64,000 nt of DNA, taken from the NCBI GenBank assembly GCA_965219035.1, contig CBDCMR010000001.1, positions 434,001 through 498,000 on the forward strand, read 5' to 3'. Source of the DNA: CBDCKN01 sp965219035. GTDB taxonomy: Bacteria; Gemmatimonadota; Gemmatimonadetes; Longimicrobiales; Gaopeijiaceae. Both the position numbers and the translations under genes were made by a program. Below the pieces are notes generated by a model. That model had not been told where the DNA came from. It did no database searches and worked only from the letters and a program-made list of their open reading frames with translations. Shown here one piece after another: positions 36,575 through 46,600 of the stretch; positions within the stretch are counted from its first letter, which is position 1; every line of letters starts with the position of its first letter.

Positions 36575-36837
36575 AGAGCCCCCGACCGCTGGCGCTCTAT
36601 GAGGGCAGGACGGCCCGGCGAGTCGCGCCGGAGCACATAGGCAGATTGCGGGACATCCTGGCTGCGCTCGATTTCAGCTGGGGGCCGGAGGGCATGAATT
36701 TGCCGGGGTTCCGGTTGCACGCGCTCAAGGGACGGCTGAAGGGGCATTACGCGGTTTCGGTGTCCGACAGCTGGCGCGTGACCTTCCGGTTCGAGGACGG
36801 CGCGGCGGTCGATGTGGACTACGTGGACTATCACTGA
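36575..36837 (+). pseudogene. higB: HigB-type toxin, first residues lost
   Basis: In-frame sequence starts right after the integrase stop (ALYEGRTARRVAPEHIGRLR). It continues as a RelE/HigB fold (LPGFRLHALKGRLKGHYAVS, DSWRVTFRFEDGAAVDVDYV) to a stop. About 12 N-terminal residues (the usual start up to ERLYE) are replaced by the integrase junction. A TTG at 36646 is the only formal start and would remove a third of the fold. The mRNA-cleaving toxin is probably inactive; the antitoxin gene follows 13 bp downstream. Confidence 0.65.
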
Positions 36838-36850
36838 GGAGAAGCCGATC

Positions 36851-37138
36851 ATGGCCATACACAACCCGCCGCATCCGGGCGGTATCGTGAAGCGGCAGTG
36901 CCTCGAACCCCTAGGTTTGACCGTGACCCGGGCCGCCGAGGGGTTGGGCGTCACCCGGCAGGCGCTTTCGGAGTTGGTGAACGGGCGCACGGGGGTCTCG
37001 GTGGAAATGGCGATCCGGCTGTCGAAGGCCTTCGGCTCGACACCCGAGACTTGGCTTGGGATGCAGATGGCCTACGATCTCTGGCAGGCCCGCGGCCGCG
37101 CTGGGGAGATCTCGGTGGAGCCCTTTGTGGTGGCGTGA
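36851..37138 (+). CDS. higA: HigA-type antitoxin
   Basis: This 95-aa protein starts at an ATG after GAGGAGAAG. It has the HigA signature start (MAIHNPPHPGGIVKRQCLEP) and an XRE helix-turn-helix (TVTRAAEGLGVTRQALSELV, NGRTGVSVEMAIRLSKAFG), ending WLGMQMAYDLWQARG. It neutralises HigB and represses the operon in known systems. It is intact although its toxin has lost its start. Confidence 0.85.
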   Translation: MAIHNPPHPGGIVKRQCLEPLGLTVTRAAEGLGVTRQALSELVNGRTGVSVEMAIRLSKAFGSTPETWLGMQMAYDLWQARGRAGEISVEPFVVA

Positions 37139-37389
37139 CCCGGCCCACTTTGCCGCGGCCGACGTCTCATCGCTCAGCACCGCAAGAGCGGTCACATCCG
37201 TTACGCTGGCCTGAAGTTCAAGGCCGTGGGCCGGAGCACGGGGCGAGGTGCGACACGCCATGGTCTTCGTCGGGGCCCTGGCCGCATCCAACTACAGGAA
37301 TGCTTTCGGACCGATAAGCGCGATAGCGCGCAATGACATCCCTCGGTAGTATTTAGCGGCTGTGCAGTATCGATGTCCACAAGCGCCAG

Positions 37390-38520
37390 TTGACGAGATC
37401 AATGGCCCCAGAGGCAGGAATCAGGGCACGTGGGATTCGTTCGGTTCGAGCCGCGTTGGACACCGTCACATCTGCCGTCGGGAAACTCCCCGGTGTCGGC
37501 CGCAAGGCTTCTGGCCGGGACGGAACCGGGAAGAACACGCAGCCGTCGGAATACGTCATCGTCGAGGACCTGCCGGACGCGCTCAAGGAGTGCTACCTGA
37601 GCGTGCTCGTCTGGCTCGTGCACTTCGACGACGAGCAGATTGACGAACGGGAGCTGTGCGAGATGCAGGTGCTGATGACGCAGCTGCGATGCAACGCCGA
37701 CGTTCGTCAGGCCGTTCGATCGTACCTCGAGGACCCACAGAGCCTGGAGGCCGAAGCTCAGATGGCACGTATGCTGGAACTCGTTCCCTCGGGAATGTCC
37801 GACACGACGCTGGCCCTGAGGTGCTCGCTCATCAAGGACGCGATACGGGTGTGGCGCGCCACCTCCGAAGGCTCCGCCCGCGAGCAGCCAGGAATCCGCC
37901 AACTGGCCGGAATGCTTGAGCTTGACGAGGAGAAAGTCGCATTCCTTGAGGACACGTGTGTGCAGGAGGAAGCGATTCTCGCCGGCGACGTGTCGGACTC
38001 CGAGGTCGCGAACGCGGCGAAGTCGATGGCAGCGCAAGCGGCGGCGGTCGGCGTTCCGGTTGCCGCCGTCTACTTGAGCGGCAGTGTGACCGGCCTCAGC
38101 GCCGCCGGCATCGCTTCGGGACTCGCGGCCCTTGGACTTGGGGGCGTGTTGGGGTTGTCCGCCATGGTCAGCGGCATCGGCGTGGCCATCCTCACCGGCG
38201 GAGCCGCGTACAAGGGCGTGCGGTGGACTATGGGTGGGTCGGAGCGGAGCAAGGCCTCTCGCCGGGAGCTGATGCTGCAAGAGGTCCTGCGCATCCACCA
38301 AGGGGCCATCATCAACCTTGCCGAGGACATCTCGTTCTTTGACGAACGTATCGCGGTCCTTTCCACGGAGACGGACAGGAATCGCGACGCCATCGACAGG
38401 CTATCCCGGGAAGTGACCCTGATGTCCCGGTCGGCCGGCGCGCTCACCCGGCTTCGCGAGCGAGCGAGCGGCTTCGAGCGTGACCTGCGCGCGGAGGCGG
38501 CCGGTCACGCGGCACGATGA
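37390..38520 (+). CDS. unknown protein with glycine-zipper membrane region (operon gene 1)
   Basis: This is a 376-aa protein. Residues about 60-195 are acidic and helical (CYLSVLVWLVHFDDEQIDER, CEMQVLMTQLRCNADVRQAV), possibly TerB-like. Residues about 215-280 form small-residue-rich hydrophobic segments (VAAVYLSGSVTGLSAAGIAS, GLAALGLGGVLGLSAMVSGI), typical of a membrane-inserting or pore-like region. The last 90 residues are charged coiled coil. The next gene overlaps by 4 bp. The build, sensor-like domain plus membrane zipper, resembles abortive-infection effectors by analogy only. The true start may be the later ATG or GTG near 37405. Confidence 0.5.
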   Translation: MTRSMAPEAGIRARGIRSVRAALDTVTSAVGKLPGVGRKASGRDGTGKNTQPSEYVIVEDLPDALKECYLSVLVWLVHFDDEQIDERELCEMQVLMTQLRCNADVRQAVRSYLEDPQSLEAEAQMARMLELVPSGMSDTTLALRCSLIKDAIRVWRATSEGSAREQPGIRQLAGMLELDEEKVAFLEDTCVQEEAILAGDVSDSEVANAAKSMAAQAAAVGVPVAAVYLSGSVTGLSAAGIASGLAALGLGGVLGLSAMVSGIGVAILTGGAAYKGVRWTMGGSERSKASRRELMLQEVLRIHQGAIINLAEDISFFDERIAVLSTETDRNRDAIDRLSREVTLMSRSAGALTRLRERASGFERDLRAEAAGHAAR

Positions 38521-39065
38521 ACGAGAGCACACGGAAGGAAGCTGAGCGGGCGGCCCTCGCTCAGCGGTTCCAGCTGGAGGCCCTGCATGGCGCCCTGCGA
38601 ACGCTGGAAGGCCGTGTCGCCGCCCTGGAATCGGAACCCGCACGGCGGGCTGCCGAGTTGTCACGTCTGGAGGAGCAGATCGCGCAGTTCTACGCCGATG
38701 CCGGGTGGGTGCGCCCCAGCGCCCGGGAGCTGGCCGCCACCGGCGTGGCGGACGGTCCAGGACCATCGACTCGGGAGGCGAGGACCGTTCGTCAACGATC
38801 GACCGATCCGTCAAGGAAGGTCGCGCCGCCGGACTTGGGAGAGGACTGGGCTGCATACCTTCGTAATGTGGAGCGGTATATCGCCGACCACGGAATCAAG
38901 GTGACTCGAGATCCCCTCGAGCAACTGGTGCCCCCGGAGCTGGCGTCCGAGATCCGGCACCGGTTCGACGCAGAGTTTAGGCCCGCGCCGTGGGACCGCT
39001 GCGACTACGGCGCCGTCGCGCTGGCCGTGCTTATCCTCAGCCCGCACTCTTCTCTTAGAGCGTAG
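38517..39065 (+). CDS. unknown coiled-coil protein (operon gene 2), C-terminus probably cut
   Basis: The start ATG overlaps the stop of gene 1 (ATGA). The first 70 residues form a coiled coil (RFQLEALHGALRTLEGRVAA, LSRLEEQIAQFYADAGWVRP). A Ser/Pro-rich linker and a charged domain follow (DWAAYLRNVERYIADHGIKV). The last residues (YGAVALAVLILSPHSSLRA) become hydrophobic just where an IS3 relic begins at about 39066, so the original end may be lost. It is likely a partner of the upstream membrane protein. Confidence 0.5.
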   Translation: MNESTRKEAERAALAQRFQLEALHGALRTLEGRVAALESEPARRAAELSRLEEQIAQFYADAGWVRPSARELAATGVADGPGPSTREARTVRQRSTDPSRKVAPPDLGEDWAAYLRNVERYIADHGIKVTRDPLEQLVPPELASEIRHRFDAEFRPAPWDRCDYGAVALAVLILSPHSSLRA

Positions 39066-39422
39066 GGTAAAGACAGATGCACCAACGCCCTGCGTCGGCG
39101 CTCGGGGCTCAGAAGTTTCCCTCGGCCGCTTCCTCCAGGATCAGCTTGTCCAGTGTCAAGTCCGCCACTGCTCGCTTCAGGCGCCCGTTCTCGCGCTCGA
39201 GCTCCTTCAGGCGCCGTGCCTGGCTCACCTTCATCCCGACGTACTCCCGGCTGATCAGCTTCACGGATTTGCCGCGGGCCAGACCGGCCTCTGCCTCCCG
39301 CAGTGCAGTGATGATCTGCTCCGGAGTGTGTCGCTTCCTTCCCATCCTGACCTCCTCGCTGAAAAGCTTCAGACCAGGTCGATCCTAACATTGCACCTGG
39401 TCTCGTTTCAGGGGGTCAGGTC
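39066..39422 (-). mobile_element. IS3-family relic D
   Basis: The right end carries the inverted IS3 A-type terminus (TGACCCCCTGAAACGAGACC on the reverse strand). OrfA is internally deleted, and OrfB is reduced to its first residues (LSPERRRRALVHLSL). It truncates an AbiEii gene on one side and the coiled-coil gene on the other. Confidence 0.75.
39109..39345 (-). pseudogene. IS3-family OrfA, internal deletion (relic D)
   Basis: This 78-aa frame (MGRKRHTPEQIITALREAEA, then KSVKLISREYVGMKVSQARR) lacks about 18 residues of the helix-turn-helix that the copy at 4111 has between REL and GGMK. DNA binding is probably lost. Confidence 0.75.
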
Positions 39423-39831
39423 AGCCGGCGCGTGCAAGCCTTTCCTGGACGAGCGGGCCGGCCCGCTCGCGGACCCATTCGGCAAGGCGGGGACGGATCG
39501 CCTTTGTCCAGCGCCTCTCCTGACTGCGCGTGAGCGGCAGCGCCTCGTCGCCGGCACCGGCAACCAGATCCGGTGCGAAGCCGCGGATGTCGTAGGTGAT
39601 GTCGATGTCTTCCGAGAACCGCCGGATCGCGCGCCACACCTTGGACAAGGAGGTGCCGCCCTTGAACACCAACTGATGGCCGAACGGGGCGTCGAACAGG
39701 ACGCCGAGGGTTGCGACCACCCAGATGTCTTTCTCGAGCACGAACGCCGGGTGCGGGCATTCGGCTTGAGCGGCACGCAAGGCATGACGGCGCTCTTCGG
39801 CCGCCAGGCGCTGAAACAGTGCTTCAGCCAT
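39421..39831 (-). pseudogene. AbiEii-type nucleotidyltransferase toxin, C-terminus cut
   Basis: The frame from the ATG at 39831 gives MAEALFQRLAAEERRHALRA, EKDIWVVATLGVLF and the nucleotidyltransferase site LVFKGGTSLSKVWRAIRRFS with EDIDIT. About 136 residues remain of a family usually near 300. The cut coincides with the IS3 relic end at 39422. Its start overlaps the AbiEi-like stop by 8 bp, the normal arrangement of type IV abortive-infection toxin-antitoxin pairs. Confidence 0.7.
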
Positions 39832-40399
39832 GCGCCAGACACGTGCTCAGCGGCTCCGCCATCCACACCGGCATGACGCCCCGCGCGACCGCAAGCTCCT
39901 CGAGGTCTTCCTCCGAGGGCTTGGGCAGGATCGCGTCGAGGCTGTCTTCGACCTCTTCGGGGCCGAGCCATGCCAGGGCGTGGATCACCACTCCCGCCAT
40001 CCTGTGCGGGGCCGCCAACTGCCACCGGGGAGCGTGGCGCAGCGCTTGCCGAAGCGCAATCGCCGACTGCGGCCGGAGGTGAGATAGACCAAGCGGACGG
40101 GATTCTGCGTCGTCAAACCAAGCCAGTTGGCCGCGCCGCCTCCGTTCGGGACGATCGTCTCGCCCCAGAGCTCCGAGAGCGCTTGGAGTGACTTTTCGAT
40201 GCCCGGCGCACACCGCCCGAAGCGGGACTCGATCGGGCGCATGTAGACCCCTTGGCGGATCCGCATGAGCCGGCCTGAACGGGCCAGGCGGGAGAGGGCC
40301 TGACCCACCGCGGCCCTTTTGGCCGAGGTGAAGCAGGGTTGCCGGGCAGATCGGCGTGGCCTCGGCGTGTTCCATGATGCGCTCGGGCAGGCTCTTCAT
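39824..40399 (-). pseudogene. AbiEi-like (DUF6088) antitoxin, two frameshifts
   Basis: The start MKSLPERIMEHAEATPICPA and the end (MAGVVIHALAWLGPEEVEDS, LEELAVARGVMPVWMAEPLS) are in one frame. The middle (AAVGQALSRLARSGRLMRIR, GVYMRPIESRFGRC, GGAANWLGLTTQNPVRLVYL) is in another. Two compensating indels near 40315 and 40040 make it a pseudogene unless they are sequencing errors. The winged-helix start and NWLGLT block are typical of AbiEi/DUF6088 antitoxins. Confidence 0.6.
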
Positions 40400-40717
40400 G
40401 ACTTTCTCTCCGCGTCACGAATCGAGCAACCAATATCGCGGGGTTCTCACCAGAGCAATCGAGCCGCCTGCGGGTCAGTGCCCTCCGATGCACACCGCCG
40501 CGCTCGGGTTCCGCCGGGCGCGACGCTTTGCCCAGACCGGCCTCCCGGTCGCGCTACGTCCCGTGACCAAGCTTCCAGCGAGCCATGTGGGGGCGGTGGC
40601 GCTGGCGGCGGTGTCCAACAGCTCGCGTACCGTACTGGCTATCTCTGACCATTACAAGCAGTTAGGACGTTTCCTACGGGTTGACTTTCTTGCAAACGGC
40701 TCTTCACCGTTCCGGGC

Positions 40718-41132
40718 ATGGAGACGCGGAAGCAGCAGTTCAACTCGGCGGTGAGCGATGCGATCGTTCACCTCCAGGGAAGCGAAGAGGCGCTCGCGCC
40801 ATTCGGCTGGACGGGAGAAAAGGCCGGGTGGATCGCGTTCGTCTGCCTCCACAGCGGCGCGTTCACCCGCGTCCAGTGCGCGCGATTCCTCGATGCACAC
40901 CCGGAACAGGTGCGGCGCGTCGTCCACGCGCTGATCGCGCAGGGCCTCGCCCGCCGTACTCATGCGGCGCCTGCTCTCGCTCGACTACGTGATCGAGCAT
41001 CCCGGCTTGCCTTGGCTGGCCACCGAATCCGAGAAAGTCGCCGCGCTCGAGGCCCTCGGCATCGAACACGGGCTGCTGCCCGTCCGGGTTTACCGGGGTG
41101 CCGCCGGTGCGACTCGGCGCTACTTCCGGTAA
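40718..41132 (+). pseudogene. relaxation-like protein, N-half (split gene, left part)
   Basis: The start METRKQQFNSAVSDAIVHLQ and TGEKAGWIAFVCLHSGAFTR, followed by ARFLDAHPEQVRRVVHALIA, is a winged-helix region not seen in other copies. An internal deletion of about 45 codons near 40950 shifts the frame. It then continues LMRRLLSLDYVIEHPGLPWL and VYRGAAGATRRYF up to a stop made by loss of one C in CTTCCGGTAAAG. The C-half starts with the same bases at 51476. The 10.35 kb between them looks inserted. Confidence 0.65.
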
Positions 41133-41134
41133 AG
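41123..41134 (+). other. putative attachment-site core, left
   Basis: CTTCCGGTAAAG ends the N-half of the relaxation-like gene. The matching CTTCCCGGTAAAG begins the C-half at 51476. The two differ by one C. Homology to the gene stops immediately outside each copy, as expected for an integration core or target duplication. Confidence 0.55.
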
Positions 41135-41272
41135 TACGGCAGTATGATCGCGACCATCGTCCCATGCGGTCCCATAGTATTCCGTAAAGCGTGTTATTAC
41201 AATGTGATACGGCGTATCCTGGCCGTGTTTACAGGCTCCCTCTTGTGCCGGTACGTACCGTATTGTACCATT

Positions 41273-41310
41273 GTGTATCCGTCGATGTGTGATACACAGG
41301 TAGGATACAC
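41273..41310. promoter_or_regulatory. inverted repeats before integrase start
   Basis: GTGTATCC and GGATACAC form an 8-bp inverted repeat around the dyad TGTGTGATACACA. A second dyad, GATACGGCGTATC, lies at 41205-41217. The integrase ATG is 4 bp downstream. TGTGATACAC recurs at 51407-51416, near the other end of the island. The site could be an operator, an integrase arm site, or both. Confidence 0.5.
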
Positions 41311-41313
41311 CAC

Positions 41314-42498
41314 ATGCGTAAACGACCCCTTACGGCCGCCTTCGTGGCGCGGGTGAAGACGCCGGGACGCTACGGCGACGGCGGGCTCGGCGGGCTCGGC
41401 CTGTACCTCCGCGTCCACCGGATGAGGTCCGGGCGCGTCTCCAAATCCTGGGGCCAGCGCATTCGAGTGGGAGGGAAGCCCACCAATCTCGGACTGGGCT
41501 CGTACCCGGTCGTGACGCTCAGGGAGGCGAGAGAGAAGGCGCTGGAGAACAGGCGGGCGGTCCATTGGGGCCACGACCCGAGAGACGCGGGGGTTCCCAC
41601 CTTCGAGGCGGCCGTCGAGAAGGTGATCGCGATCCACTCGCCGACCTGGAAGGACCCATCCCGCATGGCCGGGCAGTGGCGGCAGACGCTGCGGGACTAC
41701 GCCCATCCGCGCATCGGCCGGAAGCGCGTGAGCGAGATCGCGACGGCCGACGTGCTCGCCATCCTGAAGCCCATCTGGTCGAGCAAGCCCGCGACCGCGA
41801 GGGCCGTGCACCAGCGGATCGGCGCGGTGATGAAGTGGGCCGTCGCGAAGGGCTACCGGCCGAACAACCCGGCGGGGGACGCCATCACCGCCGCGCTGCC
41901 GCGCAACGGCAACGCCATCCGGCATCACAAGGCGCTCCCGCACGGCGAGGTGTCGGCGGCTCTGGCCGAGGTCCGCAACTCGGAGTCCCATGCCGGTGTC
42001 CGGCTGGCGCTCGAGTTCATGGTCCTGACCGCGACACGCTCGAACGAGGTCCGGGGCGCGGCGTCGGACGAGGTCGAGCACGATGTCTGGACCATTCCCG
42101 CCAGCCGCATGAAGGCGAAGCGCGAGCATCGGGTTCCCCTGTCGGGGCGGGCCCTGGAGATCCTTGAGGAAGCCCGGAAGCACCACGACGACGGCGGGAT
42201 CGTCTTTCGGGGCGCGAAGGGAGGCGGCATCAACGCCTCGATGTTCAGCGGCTTGCTCCGGCATCTCGGCATCGAGGGAACGCCTCACGGGATGAGGTCC
42301 TCGTTCCGCGACTGGTGTTCGGAGACGGGCGTGGCGCGGGAGGTGGCCGAAGCGGCGCTGGCCCACGTCGTGAAGAACAGGGTCGAGGCCGCGTACGCCC
42401 GCTCGGACCTGCTGGACCGGAGGCGCGAGGTCATGCAGGCTTGGGCCGACTATCTCGCCAGCGAGCGTCGAGACCCGGAGGCCGAACCGATCCGTTGA
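41314..42498 (+). CDS. int: P4-type tyrosine integrase
   Basis: This 394-aa protein starts MRKRPLTAAFVARVKTPGRY with the DUF4102-like arm domain (NLGLGSYPVVTLREAREKAL). It has a core-binding domain (WRQTLRDYAHPRIGRKRVSE) and a catalytic domain with TRSNEVRG (first Arg), GTPHGMRSSFRDWC (HxxR) and HVVKNRVEAAYARSD (nucleophile Tyr). It is the only intact integrase in the window. It sits about 180 bp from the proposed left core, reading into the island. It would integrate and excise the element as a ring; no excisionase gene was recognised next to it. Confidence 0.9.
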   Translation: MRKRPLTAAFVARVKTPGRYGDGGLGGLGLYLRVHRMRSGRVSKSWGQRIRVGGKPTNLGLGSYPVVTLREAREKALENRRAVHWGHDPRDAGVPTFEAAVEKVIAIHSPTWKDPSRMAGQWRQTLRDYAHPRIGRKRVSEIATADVLAILKPIWSSKPATARAVHQRIGAVMKWAVAKGYRPNNPAGDAITAALPRNGNAIRHHKALPHGEVSAALAEVRNSESHAGVRLALEFMVLTATRSNEVRGAASDEVEHDVWTIPASRMKAKREHRVPLSGRALEILEEARKHHDDGGIVFRGAKGGGINASMFSGLLRHLGIEGTPHGMRSSFRDWCSETGVAREVAEAALAHVVKNRVEAAYARSDLLDRRREVMQAWADYLASERRDPEAEPIR

Positions 42499-42623
42499 AG
42501 CGCTGGCACATGACCGGTTAGAGGTCATGAGCCAGCCTACCCTTTGGGGCCACGCTTCGCGGGTCCCCGGCAGGGGCTGGCGGGGGGCTGTGCCCCCTCT
42601 GACCCCCCCAACGGCAACGGCAC

Positions 42624-42785
42624 ATGAGGGCCGCTGGACGCGACGTGTGGGTGAAGATTCGCGCCAGCGAGGCGGAGCGTGCCGAGTGGCACGCGAAGGC
42701 GTGCTCTGCAGGGTTGACGCTGTCGGATCTGGTGCGCCGGTCGGTTGGCCGGGTGCGCACCTGGACCGTGGCGCACGCGGCATGA
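42624..42785 (+). pseudogene. MobC-like fragment (53 aa)
   Basis: The frame MRAAGRDVWVKIRASEAERA then EWHAKACSAGLTLSDLVRRS and VGRVRTWTVAHAA is the ribbon-helix-helix half of MobC, ending in a stop where the RIGNNLNQ half should follow. It is a truncated mobilization gene behind the integrase. Confidence 0.6.
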
Positions 42786-42935
42786 CCGAACGGTTACCCG
42801 CGTCCCGCCCCTCTAAAGAGACTCTAAGTGGTTGTTATCGCTGGAGAAGTGGTCCACAGGTATCTGACGATGCCCCCATAATTGCCCCAAACGTGTGCTT
42901 GCAGGTACCACCCGCCGCCGGGCCCCTGATTCAGA

Positions 42936-43670
42936 TTACAACGCGACACTGTCATCCTGTGCACTCTGAACGTGCTGCCCGCAGGCAGTGATTACATCGC
43001 GAAGGCACTCGGCAGCGCTGCTTCGCAGCCGGAGTTCCTGCCGATATTCATCGACCTTTTCGCCATCGAATGCCGACCCCACCATTAGCATGTTGGGGCG
43101 GTCGAACAGATTGAGCGAGGCCAAGACCAGCGCCGACGCGTGGCTGTATCTGTTATACCATCGCGTGATCTTCGCAAAGCTCGCCCAACCATCTGGGTCA
43201 ATGCCCAGGAGCTCTTGGTTTTTCGCCTGCTCGACCTCTTGGATGCTCTTACCAGCCCAAACCTGGGTGGCGTCGCTTTCGAGCCGCTCGAGCATGTTGA
43301 TCTTCCCGTGGGAAGCGAGCATTGCAATGGCACAGGACTCGCCGAACTGCCTCATGAGGTTGCCGGACGGGATCAGAAAACCTGATAGGAGAAGGTGCGC
43401 CGAGGTGAGAACGCTATTGAAGGCCGCGAACAGGAACATCTCGACCCACGCGGCACGCTGGTCCTTTGACACTGACTTCGTGAATTGTTTCAGTAGTCGG
43501 CACGTTAGATACAACTCATGCGCAACCGACTCGATCTCGGAGGGGAACTCCTCTAGGAAGCGTTCACGGACATCGCCGTTGTCAGAGATCAGGGCTCGTC
43601 GAATCTGCTCGACAGTGAGAGTGTGAGCCTCGGCGGGCAAGGAGCCCGTTTGGTCCGGTGCCTTACGCAC
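42936..43670 (-). CDS. unknown helical protein (defence-candidate operon, gene 2)
   Basis: This 244-aa protein has a GTG start that overlaps the end of the 1145-aa gene by 8 bp. It is almost all helical (FLEEFPSEIESVAHELYLTC, FAAFNSVLTSAHLLLSGFLI, NLMRQFGESCAIAMLASHGK). A late segment RWYNRYSHAS has an R-x6-H arrangement and a Y-x3-S-H context, reminiscent of HEPN folds but not proof. No membrane or signal sequence is evident. I recognise no named family. Tight coupling to its large partner and a setting beside a restriction-modification pair suggest a defence role. Confidence 0.6.
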   Translation of the reverse strand: MRKAPDQTGSLPAEAHTLTVEQIRRALISDNGDVRERFLEEFPSEIESVAHELYLTCRLLKQFTKSVSKDQRAAWVEMFLFAAFNSVLTSAHLLLSGFLIPSGNLMRQFGESCAIAMLASHGKINMLERLESDATQVWAGKSIQEVEQAKNQELLGIDPDGWASFAKITRWYNRYSHASALVLASLNLFDRPNMLMVGSAFDGEKVDEYRQELRLRSSAAECLRDVITACGQHVQSAQDDSVAL

Positions 43671-46600
43671 TGGCTCCTCCGGGCTCGTCGAGGAGGTCCT
43701 TCAGCTGTCGGAACCCTCGCTCGCCTAGCCGGTTGATGAGGCGGCGGGCGCGAGCCTGAGTGTCAGAGTTGCCAGCCTTGAGGATGTGCGCTAGGAACCG
43801 CTTTGCGTCCTCCACAGGTACGTGGGGATAGTCAGCCTGTAACTCCGCAAGCAGCACCGCCTCAGCGATCGAGAAGGTCTCGTCCGGATCAGTTTGAGCG
43901 AGCGACAGCATGCGGTTCCACCGTGAGTACATCTTAAGTTGACCTTGTGCCAGCAGTGCGGTTCGAAGGCCAAGACGAACGATGTCCGTGTCGGGGATGT
44001 ACGGCGTATGGAAGAGCCATCCAAGCTCCTTTGCTTCCGCCACAGTTGCTGCTGAATTCAGGTTCGCCTCGAGCTGAGAGACCCTCCACTCCCACAGCCT
44101 GACGAGCCTTCGGACGGCATCCGTCGGTTGAGGATCGTCCGCATCTGACCAAGCACGGAAGATCATCCAGTAGGCTCGGCCCCAGTCCGAGGGGACGAGT
44201 CTGTCGTATGCCGTCTCCAGTAGCGCATCCTTGTCACCAACAGACACAAGGCCACGCACTACGGTTACCATCAAATGCTCCGCGTAACTCTGGGTAATCT
44301 CCCTGGAACCGCCGGAATTGCCGGCAGCTTCCCGCCATACCACAGCCTTTTCCGCCGCTCTCACGTACCAAGGCCGCGTCGCGCGAAAGACCTCATCGTA
44401 CAGGCGACCTCGGGATATGTAGGTCGTCCAGGTCGGCCACGAGGCAGGGTCCTCCAAGCCACGTTCAAATAGGTCAGCGGCATGAGCCTCAATCCACTCC
44501 GGGGCCAGTAAGTGCAGCTGGGGAACGTAGTCTCCCAATACAGCTCGGAGAACCGCAGCGTTCGGCCCGTCATTCTGCAGCCTACCGTCGAGCAGCGGCA
44601 CGAGTTGCTCCTGGACCGCAGCGCGCGCAGCAGCCTCGGCCCCGGCCGAGCCTGGCTGTTCGTCGCTGAGCAGAGACCGGTAGTCCCAGAGGGCCGCTGA
44701 GATGACGGCGTTGGCAACGTGGCCCGCCGCATCGTTGAGTTTCGCCGTGACTACTGACGCCAGTGACTTGTCAGTGCTGTGGGGTATCTCCCATATCGCG
44801 GGCGCGGTCATTGCTTCGCCGAGGATCCCCCAGATCTCACCGGCGCACCGATGCGCCACAGAGTTCCTGTTGCATCCTTCCCTGATAAAGCGGGCGGCAC
44901 GGCCTGCGGTCCTGCGCCAGTGGCCCACGGAGATACCGTCGCCTAGACCAAGGGACCGCACCCGGCTCAGGATTCCCCGCACAACTTCCAGCGCAGCCGC
45001 CCAGTCGAGTTCCGAGTCGGCTCTGATTGCCTCGCCCAGGCCGTCCACGATTCCCTCAATCGCTCTCGGATCCACGCCCTGCTCGACCGCACCACTCAAG
45101 ACCTCCAAGGCCGTCCCTGGGTTGTCCTTCGCATACGTCATCAACGTTCCCTGTAGCCCAAACGACGATACTATTCCCTCTCCGGGGCTCCACTCGACTA
45201 GCAGAGCCACGATCTCCCCGACCGACGACCCTCCCAGTTCTTCGATGCCGATAGGAGACTCGTCGCCGAGCCAGGCGCCAGCCTCAACGGCACCACTTTC
45301 CCCAACCTCTGCCATTTCCTGATCGTAGCGTGATGGCGTGACGCCGAGGACGCCAAGTCGTTCCGCAAGATCACGAAGCTCTTCGGGGATGTCGCCGCGG
45401 AAGAAGGTGAGAATACGGCGTTGGTCATGATGCTTAGAGTCGTCGATCTCTTTTTCTGTCGGATTGCGTCCGTACACGCGCCGCCAGCGGGTAGTAAGTT
45501 CCTCCCGGCTCGGACCGTCTTCCACCGCCGCAGCGTATTCCTGTCTTACCTCCGGGACTGCGTTACGGAATTGCGACCGGAGCAGCATGGCAATCTCGGT
45601 CGCCGGGAATCCGGGATCGCGCAGCTCATTAGACCTGAGGAGTTGGTTGACTCGCTCCGGGAGATGCCGACCGGCCTCGGATAGCACGAGATAGCCAATA
45701 CGGGTCATGAGCTCATCACTGTGGTGCTCGACCAGCTTCATTACCCGTGAGGCTTCGTCTCGACCCTGGATGGAGAGGCGCTGCCCCACTCCAACCGCTG
45801 CATCGATGAGCATGGACACCACGTCATCGCGGTCCGAACGAGCCCCTGAATCGGTGTCAATTGGCTGCCATAGCACGTTGAGCCCTAGCTGGTCAGTAAG
45901 CTTTTGCGCGCCCCGGACCTTCGGTAGCAGGAACTCCAGAGTTCTTGCAGCATCTAGAGCCTCGAGCGCATCCACGAGGCGTCCTAGGAGCTCAGCGTAG
46001 TTGTTCCACCCGAAACGCGGGAAAACCCAGTCGGTCCGTACTAAGAAGGATAGTCCTTCGATTTCCTCCGTCTCACTCGAACGCACGACTCGGAGTAGAT
46101 AAGCTGCGAGGTCGAATGCCGCCTCTTTCTGCTCGGTATCGGCAAGCCTGACCAGAAGATCCACCACACTCTCACTGAATATCCTCGCCGATGTTGCCGG
46201 TACAGTCTTCAGGGCGTTCGTTAGACTTGGGACAACGCATGCGGCCAGCTCCGGAGAAAGCTGGCGACCGGCCTTAGCCACGACATCCCATACGAAGGGG
46301 TTATCGTTCGTCAAAGGAACTGAATTCAGAACCTCCAGCACTGCCGCCGGTTCATCAGCTGCAGCCAACACGACGTAATTGCCTTCAGGCCATGGCCTGG
46401 GGCTCCACGAGCTGTCAACGTTCTGCTGCCGGCCTGGCGGGCTCGTGAAAAAGCCTTCGGCCGCGAGGTACTTTACCCACCCCGGGTTCCTTAGCCGTTG
46501 GAAGAAGTAGTTCCGCTGTCCATGACGGAGCTGAAGGTCACGGAGTTGCTTCGCATGTTCACGAGTCGGAGTCTCGACCTCGAGAAGCGCATCCAACTCG

